Origin: Ectobius pallidus
Lineage: Eukaryota; Arthropoda; Insecta; Blattodea; Ectobiidae
Direction: 5' to 3'
DNA: 64,000 nt
Assembly: GCA_964059195.1 (NCBI GenBank)
Contig: CAXKWD010000009.1
Location: forward strand, 47,897,160 to 47,961,159
The notes under the pieces were generated by a model, which did not search any database, was not told where the DNA came from, and worked only from the letters and a program-made list of their open reading frames with translations. Shown piece by piece: positions 13,271 to 24,545 of this stretch. The position numbers and the translations under genes are program-made. The first letter of the stretch is position 1, and the number at the start of each line of letters is the position of its first letter.

Positions 13271-13943
13271 ACATGAGATATCCTCCCTCTTCTTGTCTTC
13301 CTTGGAAGTGGCTTCTCCGAAATCGAAATCTCCGCACAGTTACTCCTTCTGGCCAGAACTCGGCGTTCTCCGTGACCTTAAGATCCTTGAAAGGAATTCC
13401 AACTTTGAACGCTTTGAGATTGCCTCTGGTATTGAGTTCCTCACATGTGGTGTCCTCCCCGATACCATTTTTTGTCAGGAAACGGATCACGGTTTCTGTC
13501 GTGGTATTCTGGTTCAGTCGGCCGACGTACAGCCACGCAGTCTTGTTTCCAGCGTGTAGTTCTTCGTCTTGTTTCGTGCCAATTATTACTGGCGGCCTCG
13601 ATGCGTGTTGCTTATTCTTCTGTCTTCTTCCTATTACTTGTGTCCATTGGGTGTGATCTGCTACTTCCTCTTGATGTTCTGCTTCGTTCTCCTCCTCCAC
13701 TTCGGTATGGATAGAGGAACCGTTGCCCTGTGAGCTTAGTGCCGGGGGATTAATTCGGCTGTTTATTTCTTCTACCTTTGAGTTATCTGGTTGCCTGCCA
13801 ATGGGACGAGGTGCAAAGCGTAAGTAAGAAGGAGGAAGGAGATATCCAAATACCCGGCTTGACTGCACTACCCCGGCAAATATATCCGGGAAAAACTTGG
13901 GAAGGAAGCCAACAAGAGCTTCTCTACCAAAGGGGCAGCACAA
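13269..13943 (-). CDS. ORF1 of the minus-strand non-LTR retrotransposon
   Basis: A 224-codon frame. The N-terminal half is polar and acidic (EVEEENEAEHQEEVADH), so probably disordered. The C-terminal half has the pattern WLYVGRLN...TVIRFL...FKVGIPFKDL...WPEGVTVRRFRF. This is the RRM-like RNA-binding fold seen in ORF1 proteins of insect non-LTR elements that lack CCHC knuckles. It would coat the element RNA. It ends ATG-TAA, with the ORF2 endonuclease frame already open across the stop, so the two proteins may be coupled. The upstream-most ATG is used here; the first ~60 residues look less protein-like, so the true start may be internal. Confidence 0.6.
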   Translation of the reverse strand: MCCPFGREALVGFLPKFFPDIFAGVVQSSRVFGYLLPPSYLRFAPRPIGRQPDNSKVEEINSRINPPALSSQGNGSSIHTEVEEENEAEHQEEVADHTQWTQVIGRRQKNKQHASRPPVIIGTKQDEELHAGNKTAWLYVGRLNQNTTTETVIRFLTKNGIGEDTTCEELNTRGNLKAFKVGIPFKDLKVTENAEFWPEGVTVRRFRFRRSHFQGRQEEGGYLM

Positions 13944-13990
13944 TAAGCCTTTTAGGCTGACGTGCGGGAGGTCTGTAAACTCTCTTCAAG

Positions 13991-14852
13991 CCCACCGTTA
14001 TCATACCATATCTAAGGTCACTGCTTGGATACATAACTTTTAGCACAAAGCAGGGCTCGATAGTATGTTGAATCTTATGCAAGTATAGAACAACTATAAA
14101 CCCATTTAACTTCAGAAAATCCTATGACCTTAAGAGCAATACCGGTATTTGCTTATAACAACTGATCATTAACTCTGCCTTTTCAAAATATTGTCTATAC
14201 TTACCGTGTGGCCCTGAATATTTTGAGCATTCTCAAACAAACATGTCAGAACTTGTGTATCATCCAGAAATACTTTTCTTGCAATTTTTTTCTCAAACAC
14301 AGCCATTGGGTACTGTAACTTTCTGAAAGAAACGACATGAGTCCACTTCTATTCATCTACGACCAGGAAACTTCACTACATCCCGTGACGTTTTCCGCCA
14401 TTTTTAAAAACAAAATGAAGTGAATCCTGCGCAAGGAAGGGTTTTCCCCCCCCCCTTGTCCTTAGCGCCTACCAACAAATCACAAATTAACAAAATTTAT
14501 TACTTTATTATTATTTATTAATTTATAAGTTGAAATACTCAATGTCAGTAAAATTACCAGTAATATAATCACATATATAATCCTCACTCTAAAGACTACA
14601 TAATTATAAAATAACATCATTTTTTAAATATTGTAATCACACCCAACAGTGCCATATTTTGTTGGCTACCCTGTCATACCGAAAAAAACGCGCCAACCTA
14701 GAAGGTTAAGATCTTGGTGCAGAGTGACTCGAACTGTAGTACGGATAGGACGTGCAGTGACCCCGCTGAATTCTTCTTACTCGACAGTTCTCGAGTCATA
14801 GAGTATAACCCAGTGCTCTCGTCTAAGTGGTGTAACCAAGTCCCCACACCAC
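13991..14852. other. Unassigned spacer
   Basis: AT-rich sequence with a C-run at 14448-14456 and no coding signal. A 13-bp word AAGATCTTGGTGC at 14708-14720 recurs at 31541-31553; see the findings. Confidence 0.4.
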
Positions 14853-15441
14853 CAGGGGCCGTATTCTGTAACTCCACCAACGCTCTCAACTACGATTACA
14901 CCAATGTAACTAGAAAAAGTTATTCTGTAACTATTGGTGTCAAGTATCGATCTTGAAATCACACCAATATATTGCTGGAAATATTGGTGACACACCGACG
15001 GCTCCAAACCCCTCGGTGAGCTCAACAACAACTCGAAAGTACCAAAATATCGCAAAATTTGCAGAAATATCGACATATTTGTGATACAATGGCCGCTTAT
15101 ATCCTAATTGGGCGACTTCGTGATGGTGTCAATAGCTATATTTTCGTAATAACAGAGAAGGTACAGTATATATCCATTAATGAATAGATTCTTAGTATTT
15201 GTTAATATGTTTTTATCAATATAAAAACTAAATACATAATTTTATTTTGCAACAAGCATGTTTGAGGTTATGTTTGCATAATTGCACATAATATTAATTA
15301 TTTTACTTTATCTTGTTTCAGATTTGGAATTGTAATCCATGTGATCTGCATTAAAGAGTGGACAACATAATATGCACCAATAATAAGCTTAACGAACACT
15401 TATGGGTGTCACCTCTATGTAGGCCTAAATTTTTTAATGTA

Positions 15442-16983
15442 GGGTCAATCGGGGCTAATATGATACACACAAAATAATGGGGTAATTATGATACACTAAA
15501 AAAAATAAGGGTTATATTACCAATAAATTAATGTTAAAATGATATTCCAAGAGTTAATTTTATCTACTTGTTAGTCCCATATATGAAGAAATATACAGCA
15601 TAATATTTAATAGTGAAAAAAAAATTAAATCTGCAGGTACTTATTTTTTGCCTAAAATACTTTTATATTTTGATTCGGAACTTTTCTCATACATTGAATG
15701 CTAATGAAGATATTTTAAATTCAAAAGCATCATTATGTTCATGAAAAAATGGGCTATTTTTGCATATAAGAATCCTTCCTGAGGTGTTAAAAGTGAATGA
15801 GTTATAAGGTGTTGAAGTTAGGGGGCTAATGTGATACATATATTGGGGCTAATATGATACAGCCCATGGGGTAAATATGAGACAAGTATACAGGTAAATC
15901 GAACAGAACCCTAAACAAAACGGCGGCGGCGATTAGATCCTGGAGTGAAAGTTGTAACTTCAGAAGAATGGATCACATTAGAGAATGATAAAAATAAAAT
16001 AAAACAGAGGAAGAGGACAGTCCGAGATGTACAAGAAACAAGCGATGAAGATCTACCAACTAAATTAACGAGTAAAGACGATGATGCAGATGATGTAGAC
16101 CTCCTTGAACTTCAGGCTGAGGATTTTGAAACACTGGAGAGTCCAGAAAGTGTTAAAACTGGTGATTTTTTGTTGGCCTCTTTTAAAGGTGGAAAAAGAA
16201 ACAGCACCACTTATAGGTATGTCGTAACGGTTCGCAAGTGTTCGCAGAAAATGAATTTGAAGTCATGGGACTGTAAACTGTGAATGACAAAACAACTTTT
16301 CAACAGAATGAAAAAGATGTGTCTGTGATAAATAAATCAGCTGTGTTGGGGAAACTGCCTACACCAAACATGACTCTGCTTGGAAATCGTTTTAAGTACG
16401 GTTTTGACAAATTTGTAGACGTGTTTGAGCAGTAGTTACAATTACTGTAGAATTGCTTGCCTCAGGAACACTGAAACATGTTTAATTTTTTTTTTCATCT
16501 TTAGTGTGAGTTTGCTTAATTTTTAATACCTCTGTATAATTTTTTCTTTTGATTTCTACAAATCTAGGCAACGTAGAAAAATTAAATATTTTAATCTCTT
16601 AAAAATGGTTTTATATTGATACCAGTATCTCAGGAATCCCTGTTTCAATTTAAACCAAACTTTGCCTGATAATACATTAGACACTAGGTGTATCACAAAT
16701 ACCCCAGCCACCTCTCCATCTCACATAGCATGTGAAATAATTGGCTGTATCATAAATGCCCCATCTATGTATCACAATAGCCCCATTTACTGGGGCAAAT
16801 ACGATACACAGTTTTCTTTTTTTCTCAAGAAATTCTTAAAATTTGTGTTACTCTGAGTTGCACTGTTTGAAAGAACAAGGTAAGTTGTACATTTCAGTAT
16901 TTTTAAAGTTATTTTAACACTATAAATTAAGAATTCCATCACAAAAGTTTGTTTTTTTGTATCATATTAGCCCCGATTGACCC
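15442..16983 (+). mobile_element. Pogo/Tc1-like DNA transposon with TA duplication and subterminal motif array
   Basis: Perfect terminal inverted repeats begin GGGTCAATCGGGGCTAATAT and continue GATAC, flanked by TA on each side (15440-15441 and 16984-16985). The core word GGGGCTAATATGATAC recurs near both ends with variation: left at about 15476-15495, 15821-15880; right, inverted, at about 16688-16710, 16741-16770 and 16785-16815. A decayed reading frame (15945-16434) is all that remains of coding. The TA duplication places it in the Tc1/mariner/pogo group; pogo is a guess from the protein tail. Confidence 0.85.
15945..16434 (+). pseudogene. Decayed C-terminal part of a pogo-like transposase
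   Basis: The frame opens KVVTSEEWITLEN, a basic KQRKRTVRDV patch and an acidic DDDADDVDLLEL region. The piece GDFLLASFKGGKRNSTTYRYVV looks like the small beta domain at the end of many pogo/Tigger-type transposases. After 16240 the coding sense jumps to another frame: FAENEFEVMGL, a stop codon, then TVNDKTTFQQ...LGKLPTPNMTLLGNRFKY to 16434. So at least one frameshift and one nonsense change are present. The DNA-binding and catalytic parts are absent. Confidence 0.55.
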
Positions 16984-16985
16984 TA

Positions 16986-19328
16986 GTGTAAAATTTTGTT
17001 CAGTTCATTCGAAAGAACAGTGCACAAGTAGGTCATTTGCAATTGAGAAAAACATCCCACTCAAGCAATGCTTCAAGTAGTGAGATGTTGTTGGCTTTTT
17101 GTAATTTTCAGGAAATAATGACGAAGACTGTGCTTATTAGAACTGAGCAAAGTGCCATGAACTCATGATACATATAATAGTTTTTTTGTACCAAAGTTTA
17201 CTTTGTAAGTGTGTGTGTACTACATCACTCAGCAAAATAATTGTCCTTACTTTTAAATATACTGGTAGCCTATATAGCGTTTACTAGTTTATAAAACTTT
17301 TCACACTTAGAGAAGCATCTGTTTTTAACTGCACAAAAAATATGCCTCCCTGCCAATGTAGCCTATTGTAATTGAAAATATTATTTAAATCTAGCTACAA
17401 TATTGGCTTTACCAATTTTTTGTCTAATTTAAACCATCTATTTTATTCCCTCTAATTCCTTTTATAATAATATGAGCTATATTGTATCTTGTGATTTTCC
17501 GTCAAGTGGGTGTGGCTTATACTATGTAAGTTGAAATGCATGTTGAATTTTCAGAGCCATTTTCCCATAACTTGATATTTTCAACACAAAAGGCACAATA
17601 TCTCTTAAAGTAATGGTCCAAATTGCATGAAACTTTGCACACCCATAGTTTTTTGTGTGTTCTAGAGGATAAACCTAAATAATCTGATGTATTTGCAACA
17701 CAAGATTATTTCACTTGTGAACATGATGTGAAAAAATTTGTAATAATTTTATATTGAAATTTTAAAATGCCTGAAAATTGTATCAGGCATACCACAGTAT
17801 AAATTGATGGTTTATCCTCGAGATTATAGTGTCAGCTGTGAATAAAAAAAAATATTACACCAATCAGATTGACTTTTGCATGAAATCATGTTACTTAGGC
17901 TTAATCGCATGCTGAAAAATAAAAATAAAATAATTTTCTAATATCAACCTTCATATTTGTGACACTGTAATAATTTTTGTGCTCATTTCAACCCCCAAAT
18001 GTATACTTCTAATGTCCAAAATTTCATTTTATTATTGCAAATAGTGTTGAAGATATCGAACAGTTACTGCAATGCCTGCTTGGGCATGGCCTCTTGGTGT
18101 ATGAGCCCCTTAAGACACTTTTTCAGTGATATTATGGTGTTATTTAAATTAATATATAATTATGAACAACTATGAGGCCAATTGTAATGTTTCAAAGTAC
18201 TGTGTAAATTAAATACTAATGAATTCATTTTAAGTTAACCTAAAACGCAATTAATTTATTTCAAGGGTTTTATAAATGTCATAAAAGCAGTAGGCAAGAT
18301 AAGATACTCTTATTTGCTTAAACTTTACTATTTGCTTTATCTATATAAAAATAATTTTATAATTGGCTTGTGTTCTATAAATTAAGTAAAAACTCCTACT
18401 GAATATTTTTTTTACTTTCTCTGCCTGTACCATAGGTAATACAGATAAAGGAAGTATTGTTTTCGACCCCAACTTTGAAGTTGAGTTTTTAGCCCAAATA
18501 CACATTTTGAGGTATTCTGAATCCCCAAATACTATTTTCGGAAACATGTCTGTGTGGAAGTGTGTCAACAGCCTAGCTCCAGAATGGAAAATCGTAAGAA
18601 TTTTTTTTTGTATTTGGGTTGGGTACCTTCTGAAGATGTGACACAAGGATTGGCGACAAGTTTCTCTTATTTTTAAAGGGACTTTACATGAAAAAATGTT
18701 CGTTTTTCGCGATTTTATCGATTTGTTTAAATTTTGCACATGGGTTGCTTATAAGTTACTTGGACTTAAAACTTTATTTGAAACTTTTTTCGAAGAAATT
18801 CTCTTTAGGGTAGTGCTAAAAGTTTTATTTGAAATATTTTTTCGAAGAAAATCTCTAAAGTGTAGTCTTTATCAGAATGTGAAGTGAGAAAAATGTATTG
18901 TGCATGCTTAAAGTAAAGAAAGTTATGAGAGTACAATAAATATATTTTATTTGGGTTGTGTATCCTTCGGGGATGTGATGTGTTAAGGACATTCTCTTTA
19001 TTTATACAACCAATTTACATTACAAGAATGTCATACACAATAATTATATTATACTGAGAGACTAACTTTTATTTGAACAAAATTGGAAAGTTCATTCCTT
19101 TCACTGAGTATGAATCCAGCAACATTTTGTTAAAATGTGTATTCTGAAAAGGGCTACATCTTACTTTCTGTTAATCGTTAAAATGAATACTTTCACACAA
19201 ACAAGGTGAGTTGGAATGGAAATATATAACTACTTCGAGATTGCATATTTTTTTATAATCATAATTTAAATCAGACATTGGCAAACTATTGCGGAATTTG
19301 CTAATTGGATTCCCCGAGATACCCTCCT

Positions 19329-19362
<34 letters not shown>

Positions 19363-19600
19363 CAGTAAACATTACTAAAAACCATTGGCATTTTGCGAAT
19401 TTCTCCTATTATTATAAATCCGCCTTTTCCCCCTATAAGCGTCTTGCAACATGACAATACGTGTAATATAAACGCCCACTTTCAAAATATATACATGAAA
19501 TTAAACTCCCGCCCAGTTTGGAAATTATGAAATCACATTCCCGCACTCCATCAGCCAATGATATTCATTGCAGTTTGTTAAGACAGATTTCTCATAGCTA
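16986..19600. other. Unassigned AT-rich DNA
   Basis: No coding frame or recognisable element. The stretch around 17.6-18.1 kb has the look of an old, unclassified interspersed repeat. A (TA)n microsatellite lies at 19331-19360. Confidence 0.4.
19331..19360. repeat. (TA)n microsatellite
   Basis: About 15 uninterrupted TA units. Confidence 0.95.
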
Positions 19601-19783
19601 CTTTCATTGCCAACATTCACGAAAATTCACAAAGTTATTGGTGGGCCTCAACAACGGTTCTCCAGATACCAACAGGTAGTTACAGAATCGCTCACGCTCT
19701 GGCCGTTGGTATCTTGCTGTCGGTTGTTGAGCTCTCAACAACACCAATGCGTTGGTGACGAAAGTTACAGAATACCGCCCCTG

Positions 19784-20490
19784 CTGCGCAGACGGCGTGA
19801 AATGGCTCCAAATAGAAGTGGTCGCTCGCCGCCATCTTTACGGCAAGAAATCATTTAGCAGACGACATACAGATGTTAACGTAATAGGAAACATAAACCA
19901 GCCAGTATTTAATCTCATAAATAACGAAAAAATTTATAAAACATGAGTTAAGAGTAATATTATTATAAATAAATGTAAGAACTGACGTAATTACCTGCAT
20001 TTATCGCATGTGGACGCAATAACAAGATCATAGGCCTATCTTGGCATTCCCAGTAGTTTGTCAGTAATTTTCGTGAATAATATAAATTGCATAGAGAACT
20101 TTGGACATAGCCATTCGGATTAATGAAATATGTTGTGATTAAGTGAATGAATGCAATTATAATTAAATAAAATTTAAAGAAATTAAATTAATCTAATGCT
20201 CACCTATTGGTTCATAGGCTTAAATAGAATTGATTCAGAGAGGTGATGTCGGACTATTTTCTTGTTCAATCTGAAATAATATATGAACTAAAAATAATAA
20301 TCCTGAATATCCGTAGGCCTATAGATTGTATTATAAAAATGTTGAGTAAGCATTTAGATTTGGCAGTTTGTATTAGGCTATACAAGCAAAATATGCTATA
20401 AATTTGCGGTTGTTTGTTATCTTTAAATAGACATATAATAGCATTTTAACAGGCCTATTACTGAAAGTATATCCTAAGATGAGGAGGAAA
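19784..20490. other. Unassigned spacer
   Basis: AT-rich, with several TAGGCCTA octamers. No coding signal seen. Confidence 0.4.
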
Positions 20491-20491
20491 A

Positions 20492-20943
20492 TTAAACACA
20501 GAAGGAACTGCATCTGGTTAAGAAGCCGATTGCCATTAGACTTCCAGAAACGACCCGAGCAGAGTCTGTTGGGTTAAATTTCTCACGTCTTACAGTCAAT
20601 AACCATTTCTTTAACAGTCCAGGATTTTGAAGAGAAAACCTAACATTATATTTTTCTGTTATTCCTAAGAACACATGGAACCCCAAACATTCCCTTACCA
20701 AATAAGAAAATTACAAACTGTTTCAATATTTTATAATAATCTCTGTCATTTTATGGAACGTCATTAGTTATTAAAACATCAAATTTAAAATTACTGTTCA
20801 CAACCTGTAGAATATAGTCCTATAATAGTACATAAAGTGACGCCGCACCTAACCTATAATTATATTACTTACTTGTGAAAATAAATCCCCAAATCCTTCT
20901 TACGATGATTTGTGCAGTTGTATGCACCACAAGAATGTCCCAT
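20492..20943 (-). pseudogene. Decayed THAP zinc-finger gene with one intron
   Basis: Exon 1 (20943-20873) starts ATG and encodes MGHSCGAYNCTNHRKKDLG, carrying the first Cys pair of a C2CH THAP domain. It ends at a perfect GTAAGT donor (20872-20867). Exon 2 follows a TTCTTAG acceptor and holds NPGLLKKWLLTVRREKFNPTDSARV, the THAP middle with its invariant Pro and Trp. Two faults mark it as dead. The spliced frame hits a stop after KNNRKI unless a 1-2 base shift is made, and the last two zinc ligands (Cys-x2-His) are changed to Val and Ser. THAP domains bind DNA and occur in host regulators and in P- and Kolobok-type transposases. Which this was cannot be said. Confidence 0.7.
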
Positions 20944-21393
20944 ATTTTTAGTAATCCCAGGAACACTGTAAAACACACGGCAAGATTGAAACAATTCTAA
21001 CCAACCCACATGTCCTACGATATTGGAATGTATCCGCAGTAATAATCACAGTTTTACAACTCACTACACTTCATGTAATTATGAAATAGCTCACGATAAC
21101 AAAATGAACGCAAAATCTGTAATTCTAAGCTTACATTTAGCTTTTAATATTTAAAAAATCTCACTGTTGACATTCTCACGTGTGTCAGAAGCATAACACA
21201 TGCCCATAAGATGGCGGATGCGCGAGTTGTTCAATTTTAGCCACTGCTGCGTCGCACATTGTAAGTCTAGGTAGATATATAGAACGTCTTTGGGTGTAAC
21301 ATCTGTGAACGAATAAGTGTTCGACTAGTTTTCAGTGATTTTTACCTTCCCCGCGGGGGGAAGGGGATATAGGACACAGTGTGTGTGAGGTAC

Positions 21394-23526
21394 AATGGGA
21401 ACCTTTCTGTCAGCGACTCCCGATAGGTGGCAGCAGGGTCAAAAGAGGTCCAAGCATGTCGTCTGCTGTCCATTGAACATATGGAACAGACTATTTAAAC
21501 ATCAGTCAGAATGCCAGAAAACATGTTGTGGCGATCCTCTGTGTAAAACAGAGGGGTACACATATGCTTTACGAAATATATGGTTATAAAATATAAAGAG
21601 GATTAAACGGATGCTAATAGTTAATAGTCTATGAGTTCCTTCAAATCTCCTCGCTCAACACTTTCAGATCCTCAGAATTGACTCATTATCTTAATCATTT
21701 TTACAAAGAATAAAACTTAACAAGAAGTAGTATTCTCATTATCTACAACAGAAGGTCATGTTTCCAATATCTTCATCAAATGGACAAGATTCAGTTATGT
21801 TCTGTTGCTTTAAACAGAAAGTTCGCCCAGCAGGAAACTCAACCACTTATTCTCTTTCAAACTACGATACAAAATTACTTCTTAAGAAGGTATGGACAGT
21901 ATTTGATAAATACAACTTACTTAATTTATTAACTTCATAAGAAAAATTCACATATTTCTGTTTCACATTTATTATAATTTGTATAATAAAATTATGAATA
22001 TTTTGTTTAAACGGAATTTGTAAGTTTTTTCATTGCAAACATTAAAAAAAACCGTAAAATTGAAACACTTGCAAAACTAAATTATTCTTACAGGCATTGG
22101 TGGCTCTTGTAAATTGAAGATTAAAAAAAAAATTATTATAAAGAAGACGTCAAAGCATATTTTTCCTTTCTATACTGGCAATTGGCACTGGCTATTTTTC
22201 CCCTCTAAATACAAAAAAATAAAAATAAAATAAATCAACTACACTGTTATTATATACAACTCACTTTTATAATGCACATTAATTATATTAAAACACTATA
22301 TTAGAACTGGAATTACCGATGCACGTAGATATTTTAACTCAAATCGAAGAGAACATAGTATTTTGAATTATTAGCATATGAGAACCCAGTACGATGAATA
22401 ACAATTTCCTGTCAGCCATAATTCTGAAACTTATGTAATATAATTCTAAAACAAAAAGTATGAACCTATATTATGGATGGGCGTTGACGTTAAAAGTATT
22501 ACGCATTTAGGCCTATAGTAATAATCACAAGAAAACCATTCCCTTATTACCTTATTTTGACATTCCAGCTTCTTTCTAATTACGTTGACTTCATGAAAAG
22601 AACATTCTATTACTAATATGATACGCTATTCAAATACTGTACTATTATTCGTATTTGTTTCCCACACAAAAACTTAATGACAGCTATAATTCTGGAGCAT
22701 GTATTATTCGTAAGCCTCTAAAGGATATTATTTAGAAGCAAGCAAACGTAACATAAATTTATTTATAAAATATTAATGATAATAGGAACAAAATATTTAC
22801 ACATTTATATCCAAATCTTTACTTTCTATAACTACTGTGTTATATTAATCAAATACTAGCATCTGTCTACCACACAGTAAATTCATAACCGAAAGCTGAA
22901 ATACATACAGAATATTGTGAAAGCAAACAACCATGAACCTAAATTACTTTTTACAAATGATTTACAGTATAAAGAATTTTTTTTACATATTTACGCCTAT
23001 GGTTATAAATCTAAAGAAGATGGGATGTTTTCTTTGTGATGTACTGTACTACAAGCTTTAAATACGTTTCATAAAATTTGAATTATTTCTTCACCATTTA
23101 ACGAATAAAAATGCCACCGCGATATACAGGAATAACTTAAATATTTTGAATTATTTGTCTCTAAGCTACACATGTCTCTGCCACTGCAAAATAATTATTG
23201 TTCCTGTTTTTGCTGACAAACCCCACGGGTTCTTTTCAACATAACAATTACAACCAATTATTACTTCAGACAGAGATTAATTCTTTAATTCTTTTAACAA
23301 ATCAATACTTTTTCTGGCGATCTCACATTCTCCTAAGCAGAATATAGGTATTTGATTTCTGGAATATAACTTAAACGTTATTAATTGCCAGTTTTTATAG
23401 GACAGCCAACATTATTCACATCTATTGATACGCATAAGCATATGGCAAAACGAGATTGCAGGACCTCCTCAGACCCTGCTGCGCTCTGGTGGACACATTT
23501 TTAACTGCACATGAAAGGTTCCCATT
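21394..23526. mobile_element. Candidate DNA element with imperfect AATGGGAACCTTTC inverted ends
   Basis: AATGGGAACCTTTC at 21394-21407 is matched by its inverse ending at 23526. Further inside both ends share GCAGCAGGGTC and GAGGTCC in the same order. No target duplication and no coding frame were recognised, so the boundaries and class are tentative. The inside is AT-rich with nothing identifiable. Confidence 0.4.
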
Positions 23527-23727
23527 AACTTTAGTCAAATACTCTCAATAGTAATACCGTCCACTCCCTGTCTACTTCCGGGACACGCTACTACTAGCGC
23601 CGCCAGTGAGCAGGAATGGGCAGTCACTCGTCAGCTGATATAGTTAACGTTTGTCTATTGTGTTTTGTGAACGAAAATGTAATATAAATTCTAGTAAAAT
23701 AATAAATACAACATAGGCCTAAAGAAA

Positions 23728-24121
23728 ATGTCCGGTTATGTAGGTGGCATAATATGTGCCGTCTATGGCTGTAATAATTATAAGTGGCAGAAGAATTCCA
23801 GATCTCTGTTTCGCTTCCCGAAAGATAAAAATGAGTAAGTACTGACATTCTGTACGTATGCCTAAAACTAAAACGGATATTAGCTGATATGTCCATTATA
23901 TTAATGTTTTATGTTCACATTTTGTTTGAAGATGTCGTCAATGGATTCATAAGTCGAAGAGGGCAGATCTGGACGATGTCTTTAAGAAAGAAGGGACAGA
24001 ACGGATGTACAAGTGTTACAGAATTTGTGATGCACATCACTTTCCCAGAAGAAGGACTCAGAGATATGGAGTCCGAAAGCTCGGAGTTTATCAAACCCTT
24101 GACTCGGCTGTCAGCCTGTGA
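23728..24121 (+). CDS. Intact THAP-domain protein, two exons
   Basis: Exon 1 is 23728-23834 (ATG to a GTAAGT donor) and exon 2 is 23932-24121, after a TTTGTTTGAAG acceptor. Joined they give 98 codons with no break. The THAP C2CH zinc site is complete: Cys10 and Cys15 (IICAVYGC), then Cys68 and His71 (YRICDAHHF), with 52 residues between Cys15 and Cys68. The conserved FRFP and the Trp40 of CRQW are present. The end, KLGVYQTL, sits where THAP domains normally have the closing proline motif. Nothing follows the domain, so either it is a stand-alone DNA-binding protein or there are further exons beyond an unseen donor. Inverted related sequences at 23532-23640 and 26035-26150 flank it, so a transposon origin is possible. 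Function beyond DNA binding is unknown. Confidence 0.7.
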
Positions 24122-24164
24122 AGAACTCTTATGTAATATTCGCCGAGAAAAGTTCAAATCTCAA

Positions 24165-24325
24165 ATCTTATATTTTGAAATATCGCTGATAATAAAAATG
24201 CAAACAAACCATTCCTTCCCTTGAAACATATAATTTCTTAAAATTACACTGAATTGATCAAATAAAATTCACAGCATATTCATCTGTCAACAAACAATTG
24301 AGAAACAATACGTATTGTGTGTTCA
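24165..24325 (-). repeat. Dispersed repeat, copy 2 (inverse of 4640-4805)
   Basis: Matches the reverse complement of 4640-4805. It begins directly after the THAP gene stop and runs to a Helitron-type 3' end region. Confidence 0.75.
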
Positions 24326-24329
24326 CAGT

Positions 24330-24545
24330 TAGCTGTGGAACTGCATAATCGAATCTGAGATCGTTTTTTCAGGCGGCGCTTTCTAACCGCGGAATGTACT
24401 CTGAAGCCGGAATTTTAGCTGTTTCGTTAATTATTAATGGCTTAGTTTATGGCGTGCAAGTGTTAATAAATATAATGCTTTAATATTTATTATACTCTTA
24501 ATTTTTAAATTTATTATTATGGGCGAAGCCAAGGGCTTCTACTAG
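24330..24545 (+). mobile_element. Helitron-like 3' end
   Basis: The region ends GGGCGAAGCCAAGGGCTTC-TACTAG followed by T. GAAGCC-AAG-GGCTTC is a perfect six-base-pair hairpin just before the terminal CTAG, as in Helitrons. The preceding 100 bp (GTGTTAATAAATATAAT, CTCTTAATT) also match the inside of the complete Helitron at 58828-59905. The 5' end was not located. Confidence 0.6.

Larger units (their letters stand above)
10454..13990 (-). mobile_element. Second non-LTR retrotransposon, minus strand, ORF1 plus ORF2
   Basis: ORF1 (13269-13943) and ORF2 (from about 13270 down to 10510) overlap by a few bases. The 3' ends of this element and of the plus-strand element meet tail to tail near 10455-10475, so the TAA/TTA run there could belong to either. 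The 5' limit near 13.95-14.0 kb is an estimate, since no target duplication was found. The coding part is almost intact: one frameshift in ORF2 is the only break I see. Confidence 0.75.
14853..19783. mobile_element. Candidate long DNA element bounded by inverted CAGGGGC(C/G)GTATTCTGTAAC ends
   Basis: CAGGGGCCGTATTCTGTAAC at 14853-14872 and its inverse (one mismatch) at 19764-19783 face each other. Both are followed inwards by CACCAACGC-type words and further repeats of ACCAAT/GGTGTTG. No transposase frame and no matching target duplication were found. It is equally possible that these are single ends of two separate insertions of one MITE family. The span contains the pogo-like element at 15442-16983. 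Confidence 0.4.

Noticed and set aside
11018..13656. Several plus-strand open frames
   Set aside because: Antisense shadows of the minus-strand retrotransposon ORFs.
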